Of a stretch of DNA of 64,000 bases, positions 42,319 to 50,315 are shown piece by piece. The stretch spans positions 1 through 64,000 of the forward strand of contig NZ_CALGPC010000004.1 of the NCBI RefSeq assembly GCF_937960835.1, read 5' to 3'. The position numbers were made by a program, and so were the translations under genes. How positions within the stretch are numbered: the stretch's first letter is position 1; the number at the start of each line of letters is the position of its first letter. The stretch comes from an uncultured Ferrovibrio sp. (GTDB taxonomy: Bacteria; Pseudomonadota; Alphaproteobacteria; Ferrovibrionales; Ferrovibrionaceae). The notes beneath the pieces are model-generated. The model saw only the letters and a program-made list of their open reading frames with translations. It was not told the origin of the DNA and made no database searches.

Positions 42319-43035
42319 TTAAATCAGCGCATAACCGAGGCCGCGCACCGTGCGGATCAGCGGCTCGTCTGCATCATGATTCAGCGCCCGGCGCAGATGG
42401 GCGATATGAATGTCTATGATCCGGGAACTTAAGTCGAGGTTTCGCCGCCAGCAGGCCTGCGCCAGTTGCTCACGCGTAAAGACTCGGTGCGGGTCGCTCA
42501 GAAGTAGACGCAGCAAGCAGCGTTCGATCGGCCGCAACGCCAATTCCCGGCCAGCGCGGAAGGCGCGCCAGCTGACCAGATCGAATTCCAGATCACGGCA
42601 GCGCAGGATCCCTGCCGACTGGCCACGGGTCCGCAGCATGGCCCGCAGGGTGGCAATCAACTCCGCTGGCGGCCCTGCCCGCGGCAGGATGCTGAAGTGC
42701 TGCTGCATCTGCTCGTCTTCGGATGACAAGAGCGCATCGGCAAGCAGGACAACCGGCCGTGATAGATGCCGCAACAGTTCCAGCTGATCCGGCTGACGCA
42801 TGATTGCGGCCCGGGCATCTATGACGATGGCATCGGCGCGCTCGATGAGACGCAGATCCAGGGTCGCCCGTCCCAATGGCGCCAATATGACGGTAAAGCC
42901 CGCCGCCTCCAGAACATAGCGCAGCAATACCGACTGCTCGGCATTCACACCGACGAGCAGCAGGCGCGGTATGACATTGCCCGTCCCAGCAGCGGCTCCC
43001 TTTTTGCCGTCGCTACCATCATTGCCTTGGACCAT
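42319..43035 (-). CDS. OmpR/PhoB-type regulator with atypical receiver
   Basis: 238 residues. C-terminal winged helix (about 140-235; LRPIERCLLRLLLSDPHRVFTREQL and VDIHIAHLRRALN-like recognition region) is canonical. The N-terminal domain resembles a receiver but the acidic pair reads LLLVGVN instead of VDDD, the switch Lys is replaced by Arg (ILPRAG), and only an Asp in VIDARA remains. It may act without phosphorylation. A GTG start at 43077 is possible; ATG 43035 gives a normal N-terminus. No cognate kinase is adjacent. It lies between luxR and the GNAT gene. Confidence 0.8.
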   Translation of the reverse strand: MVQGNDGSDGKKGAAAGTGNVIPRLLLVGVNAEQSVLLRYVLEAAGFTVILAPLGRATLDLRLIERADAIVIDARAAIMRQPDQLELLRHLSRPVVLLADALLSSEDEQMQQHFSILPRAGPPAELIATLRAMLRTRGQSAGILRCRDLEFDLVSWRAFRAGRELALRPIERCLLRLLLSDPHRVFTREQLAQACWRRNLDLSSRIIDIHIAHLRRALNHDADEPLIRTVRGLGYALI

Positions 43036-43191
43036 GGACCGAAACCGCCTTGCCTGACGCGGTCCTGTTCGTTGCACCAGCCGACCGGCCGCACGGGTGC
43101 CGCGCTATGACGGCCAGCATAGCTAGAAAGCGAGGCATCTACGCCTGTCCGATCGGGGAGGATGACTGAAATGCATGCCGGCAGTGCAAGG

Positions 43192-43734
43192 CTAGTCCTG
43201 TCCGGCGGCCAGCTGAAAGAAGACCTCGCGCGGCAACTCAAAATAATGCCACAGTTTGCCATCGCGCCAGCGATCGCCGGCATGGCGAAAGCCGAGCTTG
43301 GCGGCAGCATGCAGGGCCGGCGCATTGTCAGGCGCGATCATGCCAACCACCTGCCGCTTGGCTGAATTGCGCAGGGCATGGGCAATGCAGGCCCGGGCGG
43401 CCTCGGGGCCAAGGCCGCGTCCCGCACCGGCAGCGGAGAAGACATAGCCGAATTCGAGATCCTCCGTATCCTCGAAGTTGCGCAAGCCGGCGCGGCCGAT
43501 GAAACAGGGCTCGGAACCGGCGCGCTTCTCATAGACCATCCAGAAGCCGAAACCATTCTCGCGCCATTGCGACAGAAATATCTTAAGCTGCATTTCGACA
43601 TCGGCCAGGCGTTGCGGCTGACCGCCATAGATGCGCGCACGGACAAGCGGGTCGTTATGCAGAGCATGCAATGCTCGCAGATCTTCAGGCCGTAAGGCGC
43701 GCAGGATCAGGCGTCTGGTTTCAAGCTCCATCAT
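43192..43734 (-). CDS. GNAT-family N-acetyltransferase (RimJ/RimL-like)
   Basis: 180 residues. GNAT fold with LETRRLILRAL (about 3-13), YVFSAAGAGRGLGPEAARACIAHA containing the acetyl-CoA R/Q-x-x-G-x-G/A-like pyrophosphate loop, and NAPALHAAAKLGFRHAG. aaaggag precedes ATG 43734; the longer frame to 43791 is dropped. Between the regulator and the ATP-grasp gene on the same strand, so a tailoring step (N-acylation or resistance) in the same pathway is plausible. Confidence 0.82.
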   Translation of the reverse strand: MMELETRRLILRALRPEDLRALHALHNDPLVRARIYGGQPQRLADVEMQLKIFLSQWRENGFGFWMVYEKRAGSEPCFIGRAGLRNFEDTEDLEFGYVFSAAGAGRGLGPEAARACIAHALRNSAKRQVVGMIAPDNAPALHAAAKLGFRHAGDRWRDGKLWHYFELPREVFFQLAAGQD

Positions 43735-43787
43735 GGCCGCTCCTTTCCCGGCACGCTGCGCCCGAAATCCGTTGCTGCACCCGTCAT

Positions 43788-45065
43788 TCACCGCATCAGC
43801 GGAATCCTGAGACGGGTCTCGAACTCCATGAGCAGATCATCGGCCGCCTGCACTGCTTTGTTGCAGCTTGCTGCACGCAGCTGAAAGCTCGCCAAGAGGT
43901 CAAGGCTGCGGACAACCGTATCCGGCGCGAGTTGATAAACGGTGCAGTCGACCAGTTCGACGTCTTCCGGCAGCAGCCGATCAATGGCCTGCAGCCAGGA
44001 CAGGTCGCAGTCAGCGGGCAGCTGACCATCGTCAGCCGGCATGATGGTGCGACCGGCAACGCAGCCGCAGAAATCAGGCCGGTCCGCCAGCGGCTCGCCC
44101 AGATGCAGATCCAGGAGCCGGTCCTGGATATCCTCGCCGGTCAGGTTTCGGTAAATGGCAGGCATGATGCCGCCCATCAAGCGGGCATTGGCTTCGACAA
44201 GAACCGGACCTTCTGAAGACACGATCATCTCGATGTGGAATATCCCAAGATCAAGGCCAAGAATGCGCAGCACCTCTTCGGCATAGGTGTAGGCAGCCTC
44301 GCTCTGGCGCGCGTCCAAATCGGCCGGCATGGAGGCGCCGATTTCAACGCATTCATCCAGATGCGCACGCGCGTGATCGGACAGCATGAAGCGATAAACA
44401 TGGCCATCGCGAATGCCGATTTCTGCAGAGATCAGCGGCCCGCTGACATATTCCTCAATGAGAATACCGCGTCTCAACTGCTGCCAAAGCTGCGGCGGCA
44501 GCCGTCTGATCTCCTTCTGCAGCTGTTCTGCCGCACAGGCCGCCTGATCGGGATCGCCGGCAATGCTCGCCAGCAGGCTGTCGTAACCGGTCTGTGGCTT
44601 GACCACCACGGGGCCGCCGATTGCCGCGGCTGCAGCACGGGCCTCCTCAGCATTGTTGACCCTGTAACAGCGCGGCATCCGCAAGCCGGCGGCGCGCAGC
44701 CGGGCGCGGGTTTCGAACTTGTCCCGCGCAGCCGCAACGGCGGTCGTATCGGTAAAGGGGATATCAAGCCTGGCGCAGACCCGCGCTGCGGTATCAAGAG
44801 ATGGCTCAAGCAGGCAGACTGCGGCATCGATCGGATTGAAGCCATGCAGGGCTGCAACGGCCTGGTGGAGGCTGGTCTCGTTGCTGGAATCGGCAATTGT
44901 GAGCAGCGCGTCCGCCATATAGACGATGTTGCGCACGCTTTGGGTCTGCGGATATTTGCGATAGCCGGAGCGTATGAAGGATACCTGCAGGCCGCGCCTC
45001 TTGGCGACCGCGATGGTATCGATCCCCGGCAGATTGGCATCTATGATCAGAAGGTGCGGCGCCAT
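43788..45065 (-). CDS. ATP-grasp carboxylate-amine ligase
   Basis: 425 residues. ATP-grasp enzymes join a carboxylate to an amine or other nucleophile through an acylphosphate. Visible: N-terminal Rossmann-like part (LLIIDANLPGIDTIAVAKRRG), ATP-grasp core (about 115-310) with DKFETRARLRAAGLRMPR, the VVVKPQTGYDS lysine strand, ILIEEYVSGPLISAE, and metal-binding LVEANARLMGG (about 285-295). Stand-alone ligases of this type make peptides or amino-acid conjugates, often in natural-product clusters. The start is 4 bp after the upstream gene's stop. Confidence 0.85.
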   Translation of the reverse strand: MAPHLLIIDANLPGIDTIAVAKRRGLQVSFIRSGYRKYPQTQSVRNIVYMADALLTIADSSNETSLHQAVAALHGFNPIDAAVCLLEPSLDTAARVCARLDIPFTDTTAVAAARDKFETRARLRAAGLRMPRCYRVNNAEEARAAAAAIGGPVVVKPQTGYDSLLASIAGDPDQAACAAEQLQKEIRRLPPQLWQQLRRGILIEEYVSGPLISAEIGIRDGHVYRFMLSDHARAHLDECVEIGASMPADLDARQSEAAYTYAEEVLRILGLDLGIFHIEMIVSSEGPVLVEANARLMGGIMPAIYRNLTGEDIQDRLLDLHLGEPLADRPDFCGCVAGRTIMPADDGQLPADCDLSWLQAIDRLLPEDVELVDCTVYQLAPDTVVRSLDLLASFQLRAASCNKAVQAADDLLMEFETRLRIPLMR

Positions 45066-45069
45066 GGCG

Positions 45070-45600
45070 TCACCCCGCGAGCAATGCCAGTTCCGGCTGA
45101 ATGGCCTCCAGCCGGGGCGGCGTACCGATCTGGCGGGTCAACTCAGCCAGACTGTCGCTCAGTTCGATCATCCAGGCATGAAGCAGACCATCGGGGGCCA
45201 ATGGCCTGTCGGCAAGCTGAAAGCGGCCCACCATCAGCATGGCGCATGCCCTTCCCGCCGAGTCGCCATTGCAGGCCGCCTGATCGCCGCTCAGCAGCCG
45301 ATTGTTGCGGCCTGTGGAATCTTTGTTTGCTGCAAAGCCCCGGCCTGCTGCGAGCTCATCACTTGCCCCCGCATTCGTACTGGGTGCCAGGCAGAACAGG
45401 AGGCAGCCGCCGCCGGACAGGTTTCGCAGCCAGTACACATCGCCCTCGCTTAATCCATGTACCGGCTGATAGGCCATGGCAAGACGTGCCCGGATGGCAT
45501 GATCGGAATCTGGGCAGTCAAGCCGGCCGGCAAGGACGAGATAAGGGAGCTTGCTGCTTGCCCGCAGCCAGACATCGCTGCCATCTGCCTTGTGGAACAT
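45070..45600 (-). CDS. Protein of unknown function, coupled to the ATP-grasp gene
   Basis: 176 residues, not recognised. It begins with hydrophobic LPYLVLAGRLD (about 18-28), then GGGCLLFCLAPS, a polar Ser/Asn/Asp-rich middle (about 75-110), and VGRFQLADRPLAP near the C-terminus. ATG 45600 follows gggag, and the stop is 4 bp ahead of the ATP-grasp start, so coexpression is very likely. It is the first gene of the eight-gene minus-strand block. Upstream lie two tandem-repeat arrays. Confidence 0.6.
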   Translation of the reverse strand: MFHKADGSDVWLRASSKLPYLVLAGRLDCPDSDHAIRARLAMAYQPVHGLSEGDVYWLRNLSGGGCLLFCLAPSTNAGASDELAAGRGFAANKDSTGRNNRLLSGDQAACNGDSAGRACAMLMVGRFQLADRPLAPDGLLHAWMIELSDSLAELTRQIGTPPRLEAIQPELALLAG

Positions 45601-45676
45601 GATGTCTCCCGGTTAGGCCAACCGCCACTTCACCTGCCGGGCATGAATCCCATCGGTTGTAGCGCATCGTCGCGAT

Positions 45677-45732
45677 CGCGTTGTCGCGATCTCATCGTTG
45701 CCATCTCATCGTTGCCATCTCATCGTCGCGAT
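45677..45732 (+). repeat. 14-bp tandem repeats, consensus CTCATCGTTGCCAT
   Basis: Units at 45691-45704 and 45705-45718 are identical; 45719-45732 (ctcatcgtcgcgat) and a partial one before 45690 diverge towards the gcgatcgc-type palindromic core. About 80-130 bp upstream of the ATP-grasp-block start, an operator-like distance. Confidence 0.75.
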
Positions 45733-45892
45733 CCCTCACCGCCCCATTATCATCGGGGCCACGGGTGGTGCGGTTCGGCAACGGGACTCCGACGGATCGT
45801 GCCGCAGACCTTGGCTTCGGTTGCGATATGCGGTCTCCGCCCTTGGTGCTCATGCCATTAATGCTGCCGTCGACATTAATGCTGCTCGATTG

Positions 45893-45981
45893 TTTCTGCT
45901 CGTAATGCCATTCTGCTCGTAAATGCCGTTCTGCTCGCGGCACTGTTTCTGTGCGCGATGCCGTTTCTGCTCGTAATGCGC
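45893..45981 (+). repeat. Degenerate 17-18-bp tandem repeats, core TTCTGCTCGTAATGCC
   Basis: About five units with variable length (for example tgtttctgctcgtaatgc, attctgctcgtaaatgc, gttctgctcgcggcac). Two related cattaatgctg units lie just before at about 45857-45890. Boundaries approximate. Confidence 0.6.
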
Positions 45982-46208
45982 CTGCCGGATCAGACCGGCG
46001 CGACGCATGGAAGACAGGGTATGAATCCCCCTTGACCGCGCAAGCAAACTCCGCCGGCCGGGCAATCATTTAGCGATGGGGCAACATTCAGGATTCGCGG
46101 ATTTTACAAACAATACCGCAGATGCAGCGCGAGGACCGCCAAGCCGGCAGGTTGTCGCTTCTCGATCTGCTGCCAGAACAGCTTTCGATGGCAGGCCGGT
46201 TTCCGGCT

Positions 46209-47030
46209 TTAATCGGCCAACTTGGCCTTTGGATTGGAAAGCGGATACGGTCCATCATAATCGCCGATCATTGCCACATGACTGATCAGCCTGCTGCCGT
46301 TCCACCAATGCAGCATGAAGCCCGGCGGCTCCATCCGAAAGCAGCCGGGGGCCTCTGGGTCGATGTCGAGCGCGATCTGGTGTGCGGGGCCGGGGCAGGT
46401 CATGGCCGGCCGGCCGCCCACGCTGGCGCGGATGGTGCGATGCAGATGACCGCAGAGGATCAGTTCGATCTGGGGATGGCGAGAGACAATGTCGGCAAAT
46501 GCCTCGCGCCCCTTCAATCCGAACCTGTCCATATAGCCGATCCCGGTCTCAAAGGGCGGGTGGTGCATCATCACGAGAGTCGGGATATCCGGTTTCTGTT
46601 CCAGGGTCCGCTCCAGCCAGCCCAGCCGCTCCTGGCAAAGCTCCCCGCCGCTCTGCTTCGGGATGACGGTATCGAGCCCGAGGATCCGCAGGGGATAATC
46701 ACTATCGATGGCAAATTGCAAGAATCCGCCCTCTGCCGGCATGTAGCAGTCCTTGCAAAAGGCGGCGCGCATGGCATTGCGTTCATCGTGATTGCCCGGC
46801 ACGGCGATGATGCGCTGCGGAAGCGGCTTCAGGATCGCCTGCAGATGCTCGTATTCCTCCGGATGACCGGAATCGACCAGATCGCCGGTGAGCAGAATCA
46901 CATCGGGCTGCTGCTTCAGGGCAAGGACTTCCTCGACGCAGCGGGCCAGCATCGCAGCAGTGTCGACCCGGCCGTAGGCAAGCTTGCCCGGCTGCTTGAT
47001 ATGGGTATCGGTGATCTGTGCGATCAGCAT
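46209..47030 (-). CDS. Metallophosphoesterase (CpdA/GpdQ-like)
   Basis: 273 residues. All five metal-site motifs are present: QITDTHI, LTGDLVD, VPGNHDE, MMHHPPFETG and LCGHLHR. This is the class III cAMP phosphodiesterase/glycerophosphodiesterase fold; the exact substrate is not clear. gaggag precedes ATG 47030, so the extension to 47063 is dropped. Alone on its strand, with 0.6 kb of repeat-containing DNA downstream and 0.5 kb of non-coding DNA upstream. Confidence 0.88.
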   Translation of the reverse strand: MLIAQITDTHIKQPGKLAYGRVDTAAMLARCVEEVLALKQQPDVILLTGDLVDSGHPEEYEHLQAILKPLPQRIIAVPGNHDERNAMRAAFCKDCYMPAEGGFLQFAIDSDYPLRILGLDTVIPKQSGGELCQERLGWLERTLEQKPDIPTLVMMHHPPFETGIGYMDRFGLKGREAFADIVSRHPQIELILCGHLHRTIRASVGGRPAMTCPGPAHQIALDIDPEAPGCFRMEPPGFMLHWWNGSRLISHVAMIGDYDGPYPLSNPKAKLAD

Positions 47031-47571
47031 GCAGAAACTCCTCGCAACATCGGCAGACCCCACGGATCGTCAGCCGGTCAGCACCTGCCGCCTGGAGCCG
47101 TGACGCATCTTTGCTTCAATCACCAATGACCGCATTTCGTCAACCGGGGCAATGATCCTGGCAGGCGGTCATGTCCGATTGCCCGCATCCTGTCTTTGAT
47201 GGCAGTCGAAAACGATTTTAAGCGCTTTAATACCGCAAGCCGCCCATTGGGACGCTGTCTTGCCATCGTGTTTGGATTCCTTGCTGAGAATCCGGTCACA
47301 GCATGATGACGCATATTACGGCATCATATTGAAAATCGGCTTTTGCAGCCCCGTCCTCGCGCTGTCAGAAGACAAAGGTTCGAAGGCTTCGCTGATCTTC
47401 CGGTTCCTGCAGTGAAACCTTCACCCAGCAGGAGCGCGCCCATGGCATGTGCATCATGGACAGGGGCGCCGACATTGCGGCGCCCCAGCGAAGTTGATCA
47501 GAGGAATACGATCTGCAGGCCCGGCAAGCTCCTCGGGCGACACCGGCGAGACGATCGGCAGCCGGAGATTG
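47031..47571. other. Intergenic region between metallophosphoesterase and importer permease
   Basis: About 540 bp. A strong hairpin (47463-47486) sits 86 bp downstream of the permease stop. Between them, on the minus strand, an unstarted frame reads NLRLPIVSPVSPEELAGP then PLINFAGAP, which looks like coding remnant (the first part resembles an NPD/nitronate-monooxygenase N-terminus), but it is too short to call a gene. Confidence 0.4.
47463..47486 (-). terminator. Perfect 9-bp GC stem, hairpin downstream of the importer operon
   Basis: GGGGCGCCG, 6-nt loop, CGGCGCCCC. No T-run follows on the minus strand, so it would be a factor-dependent or mRNA-stabilising hairpin rather than a classical terminator. 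Position at the 3' end of a 13-kb co-oriented gene set supports a role in mRNA ending. Confidence 0.45.
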
Positions 47572-48360
47572 TCAACCTTCTCCTGCGGCAACGGAACCAA
47601 AGGACTTGCGGTCCCAGAACACGATGCGGGTATGCAAGAAACGCAACAACTGCGTTCCGCAGACGCCAATCACAGCAAGGGAGATCAGGCCTGCGAATAC
47701 GGTTCCGAGATCAAGCGCATTGGAACCCGTCTGGATCAGGAAGCCAAGCCCCTCGGTGGAGGCAATGAATTCGCCGACTACGGCGCCGATCAGCCCCATG
47801 ACCACGGCGATCTGCAGGCCCGCAAAGATCGGCGATGCGGCATGCGGCAGCTTGACCTCGCGCAGGATATCCAGCCGCGATGCGCCACAGATCCGCATCA
47901 TGTCGACAAGATTTGGATCCACCGAACGCAGGCCGACGATGACGTTCACGAAGATCGGGAAGAAGCAGATCAGCGCCACCATGACGATCTTCGATTCGAT
48001 GCCAAAGCCAAACCAGACGATGACCAGCGGCGCAAGGGCGACCTTCGGCATGGACTGTATGGCGATGACGAGCGGAAAGACGAAACGCTCGACAATGGGT
48101 ATTTCAGCCAGCACCGCCCCGAGCACCAGCGCCACCACAGCGCCGCTCAGATAGCCCGTCACGGTCGCCGTAAGGGTGAAGCTGAGATGCGGCCAGTAGC
48201 TTCCGTCGATATATCCAGTCTGCAAGGATTCCAGAACCTGGCCAATATTGGGCAGGATGTAATTGGGAACATTGAAGATCCGGATAGCGACTTCCCAGAG
48301 CAGGATGACCGTGGCGAACGAAACCAACGGATAAAACAACCGCATCAGGCTTTGCCTCAT
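47572..48360 (-). CDS. ABC transporter permease, SsuC/ThiX-like
   Basis: 262 residues, about six membrane helices and the BPD EAA loop MMRICGASRLDILREVKLPHA (about 153-173). This permease class imports sulfonates, nitrate, pyrimidine or HMP-type substrates. Stop-to-start spacing with the ATPase gene is 3 bp. Last gene of the co-oriented minus-strand set that begins with pyrK, so the transported compound is likely the cluster's catabolic substrate. Confidence 0.9.
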   Translation of the reverse strand: MRQSLMRLFYPLVSFATVILLWEVAIRIFNVPNYILPNIGQVLESLQTGYIDGSYWPHLSFTLTATVTGYLSGAVVALVLGAVLAEIPIVERFVFPLVIAIQSMPKVALAPLVIVWFGFGIESKIVMVALICFFPIFVNVIVGLRSVDPNLVDMMRICGASRLDILREVKLPHAASPIFAGLQIAVVMGLIGAVVGEFIASTEGLGFLIQTGSNALDLGTVFAGLISLAVIGVCGTQLLRFLHTRIVFWDRKSFGSVAAGEG

Positions 48361-48363
48361 TGT

Positions 48364-49182
48364 TTACCTCTTGCCATCCAGGGCACCGGTTACCGCGTAG
48401 AGCTCGCTGCGCAGCTCGTTGCAGAGCTCGGTGAAGGCGCTGTCCGCCAGGGTCTCCACATTGCGGGGACGCGGAAGATCGATGCGTATGTCTTTCACGA
48501 CCTTGGCAGGCCGTGCCGAGAGAACGATGACCCGATCAGACAGGAATGCGGCCTCATGAATACTGTGGGTAACGAAGATTACCGTCTTCTGGGAATGCTC
48601 CCATAGCCGCTGCAACTCTAAAGACATCTGCTCCCGTGTCAGCGCGTCAAGCGCCGCAAATGGCTCATCCATGACCACCACCGGCGGGTCATGGATCAGC
48701 GCACGGGCAATGCCGACCCGCTGCTGCATGCCGCCGGACAGTTCGAAAGGATAGTTCTTTTCGAATCCGGCCAGCTTGACCAGCTCGAGCATCTGTCTGG
48801 CGCGAAGATCACATGCCTTCGCATCAAGACCTCGGGCGCGCAGTGGCACCTTGACGTTGTCCAGCACCGATTTCCAGGGCAGCAGGGTCGGCTGCTGAAA
48901 GACCATCCCCACATCCTTGCGCGGCCCAGTGACGGTTTCGCCATTCAGCTTGGCCGCGCCGGCACTCGGCGCCAGCAGCCCTGCGACCATCTTGATCAGC
49001 GTGGATTTGCCGCAGCCTGAAGGCCCGAGGATGGAGACGAAACTGCCTCGCTCGATATCGAGCGACAGATTCTGCACCGCCGGAATCGTCCCCGACGCCG
49101 TCACGTAGGTCAGCGAAACTCTGTCCAGGCTGACGGCCGGCATGGTGCCGGCCGCCGTCGCTACAGAAGTTGATACCGACAT
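48364..49182 (-). CDS. ABC transporter ATPase, SsuB/TauB-like
   Basis: 272 residues. Walker A GPSGCGKST (about 41-49), VFQQPTLLPWKSV, signature SGGMQQRVGIARA, Walker B VVMDEPFAALD, and H-loop VTHSIHEA. It lacks a TOBE domain, as SsuB/TauB/NrtD-type ATPases do. The ATG directly abuts the binding-protein stop (0 bp gap), so the two are cotranscribed. Confidence 0.93.
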   Translation of the reverse strand: MSVSTSVATAAGTMPAVSLDRVSLTYVTASGTIPAVQNLSLDIERGSFVSILGPSGCGKSTLIKMVAGLLAPSAGAAKLNGETVTGPRKDVGMVFQQPTLLPWKSVLDNVKVPLRARGLDAKACDLRARQMLELVKLAGFEKNYPFELSGGMQQRVGIARALIHDPPVVVMDEPFAALDALTREQMSLELQRLWEHSQKTVIFVTHSIHEAAFLSDRVIVLSARPAKVVKDIRIDLPRPRNVETLADSAFTELCNELRSELYAVTGALDGKR

Positions 49183-50277
49183 TTACTTGCCGATCGCCTG
49201 AGCCTTCTTGATCACCGCATCGACATCGAACTTGCCGAAATCGGGGACGAAGGCGTTGGTATAGAGCCTGGACAGATCGATATTCGGATCCTGCACCATG
49301 CCGTTCTGCACCAGAATCTCCAGGCTGGTCTTCCAGCTCTGCTCGCCAAACGCGCCATACTGACGGCTCGCGTGGTCGCCAGGCGGCATCTTGGTGGCAA
49401 GATTTGCCTTGAGAATGCGGACGCTGTCCTCGAGATTCTTGGCCATGTCTCCCGCCGTCGGGCGGGTCTCGGGATACTTCTGCCACATCATGGTGACACA
49501 TCCGGCAGGATTGGCGTCGCACGCAACCATGCCCTTGGTATAGGCGCGGCCAAAGCGACGGATCAGATCCGGATTGTCGCGGATGGTGTCAATATGGGTG
49601 GCGAAGCTGTTGCCGGAGAGAACGCGGTATTTCTCAGGCAGCGGAATGCGACGGATTGCAATGCCGTCATTTTCCATCTGCGCATGCACGACATCGAACT
49701 GGTTGAGCGCGTCGATGCGGCCGGTTTTAAAAGCATTGATGGCAGAGGCTCCCTGACCGACGCCGATGATCTTGACGTCCTTTTCGGAATCGAGGCCCGC
49801 CTCCCGGAGATAGGAACGCGTCACCGGCACATTGCCAACACCCAGGCCAATGACACCTATGGTCTTGCCCTTCAGATCAGCCAGGGTCTTGATCGGGCTG
49901 TCGGCAGGCACCACCATTTCCCAATTGTAAAGACGCGTGACGTTATAAAAATACTGGATCGGCAGCGGATCCTTCCCCTTGTCATGGGAAATGATGACTG
50001 GATCGGGGATCGGGTAGCCGATGGTGATCGCCTTGGAGGCGATCTGCGGCATGAGCACACCCGTGCTGTCGAACTGAACCGTCTTGATTTCAATCCCTTC
50101 TTCTTTGAAGAAGCCCAGGGTTTCCGCCAGATACATGGACGCATTGGCCAGGCCGACGCGCGATGCCGTGCCATATACGACCTGGTCCACCTTCTGTGCC
50201 GCCGCCGGCATTGAGAAGAAGGCGGCGAAGCAAATCGCAGAGATTGCGGTCCGCCTGAACTTGATTGACGCTTTCAT
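49183..50277 (-). CDS. Periplasmic binding protein, NMT1/THI5-like
   Basis: 364 residues. Signal peptide (1-27, ending PAAAQ), then the NMT1-type fold: ASMYLAETLGFFKEEGIEIKT, VIGLGVGNVPVTRSYLREAG and PGDHASRQYGAFG. Such proteins bind pyrimidines, taurine or nitrate. A strong aggagg lies 7 nt before the ATG. 38 bp from the amidohydrolase stop. Ligand unknown; pyrimidine-like by context. Confidence 0.9.
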   Translation of the reverse strand: MKASIKFRRTAISAICFAAFFSMPAAAQKVDQVVYGTASRVGLANASMYLAETLGFFKEEGIEIKTVQFDSTGVLMPQIASKAITIGYPIPDPVIISHDKGKDPLPIQYFYNVTRLYNWEMVVPADSPIKTLADLKGKTIGVIGLGVGNVPVTRSYLREAGLDSEKDVKIIGVGQGASAINAFKTGRIDALNQFDVVHAQMENDGIAIRRIPLPEKYRVLSGNSFATHIDTIRDNPDLIRRFGRAYTKGMVACDANPAGCVTMMWQKYPETRPTAGDMAKNLEDSVRILKANLATKMPPGDHASRQYGAFGEQSWKTSLEILVQNGMVQDPNIDLSRLYTNAFVPDFGKFDVDAVIKKAQAIGK

Positions 50278-50315
50278 ACCCTGTCCTCCTGATAACTATT
50301 AACCCCCACCACACA

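Larger units (their letters stand above)
45601..46208. other. Intergenic region with two tandem-repeat arrays
   Basis: About 600 bp between the metallophosphoesterase 3' end and the first gene of the ATP-grasp block; it should hold that operon's promoter. It contains a 14-bp array (45677-45732) and a 17-18-bp array (45893-45981). No ORF supported. Confidence 0.6.

Noticed and set aside
47452..47580. Minus-strand NLRLPIVSPV-like remnant downstream of the importer permease
   Set aside because: Resembles a flavoprotein N-terminus over only about ten residues, with no start and an early stop; too weak to call a pseudogene.
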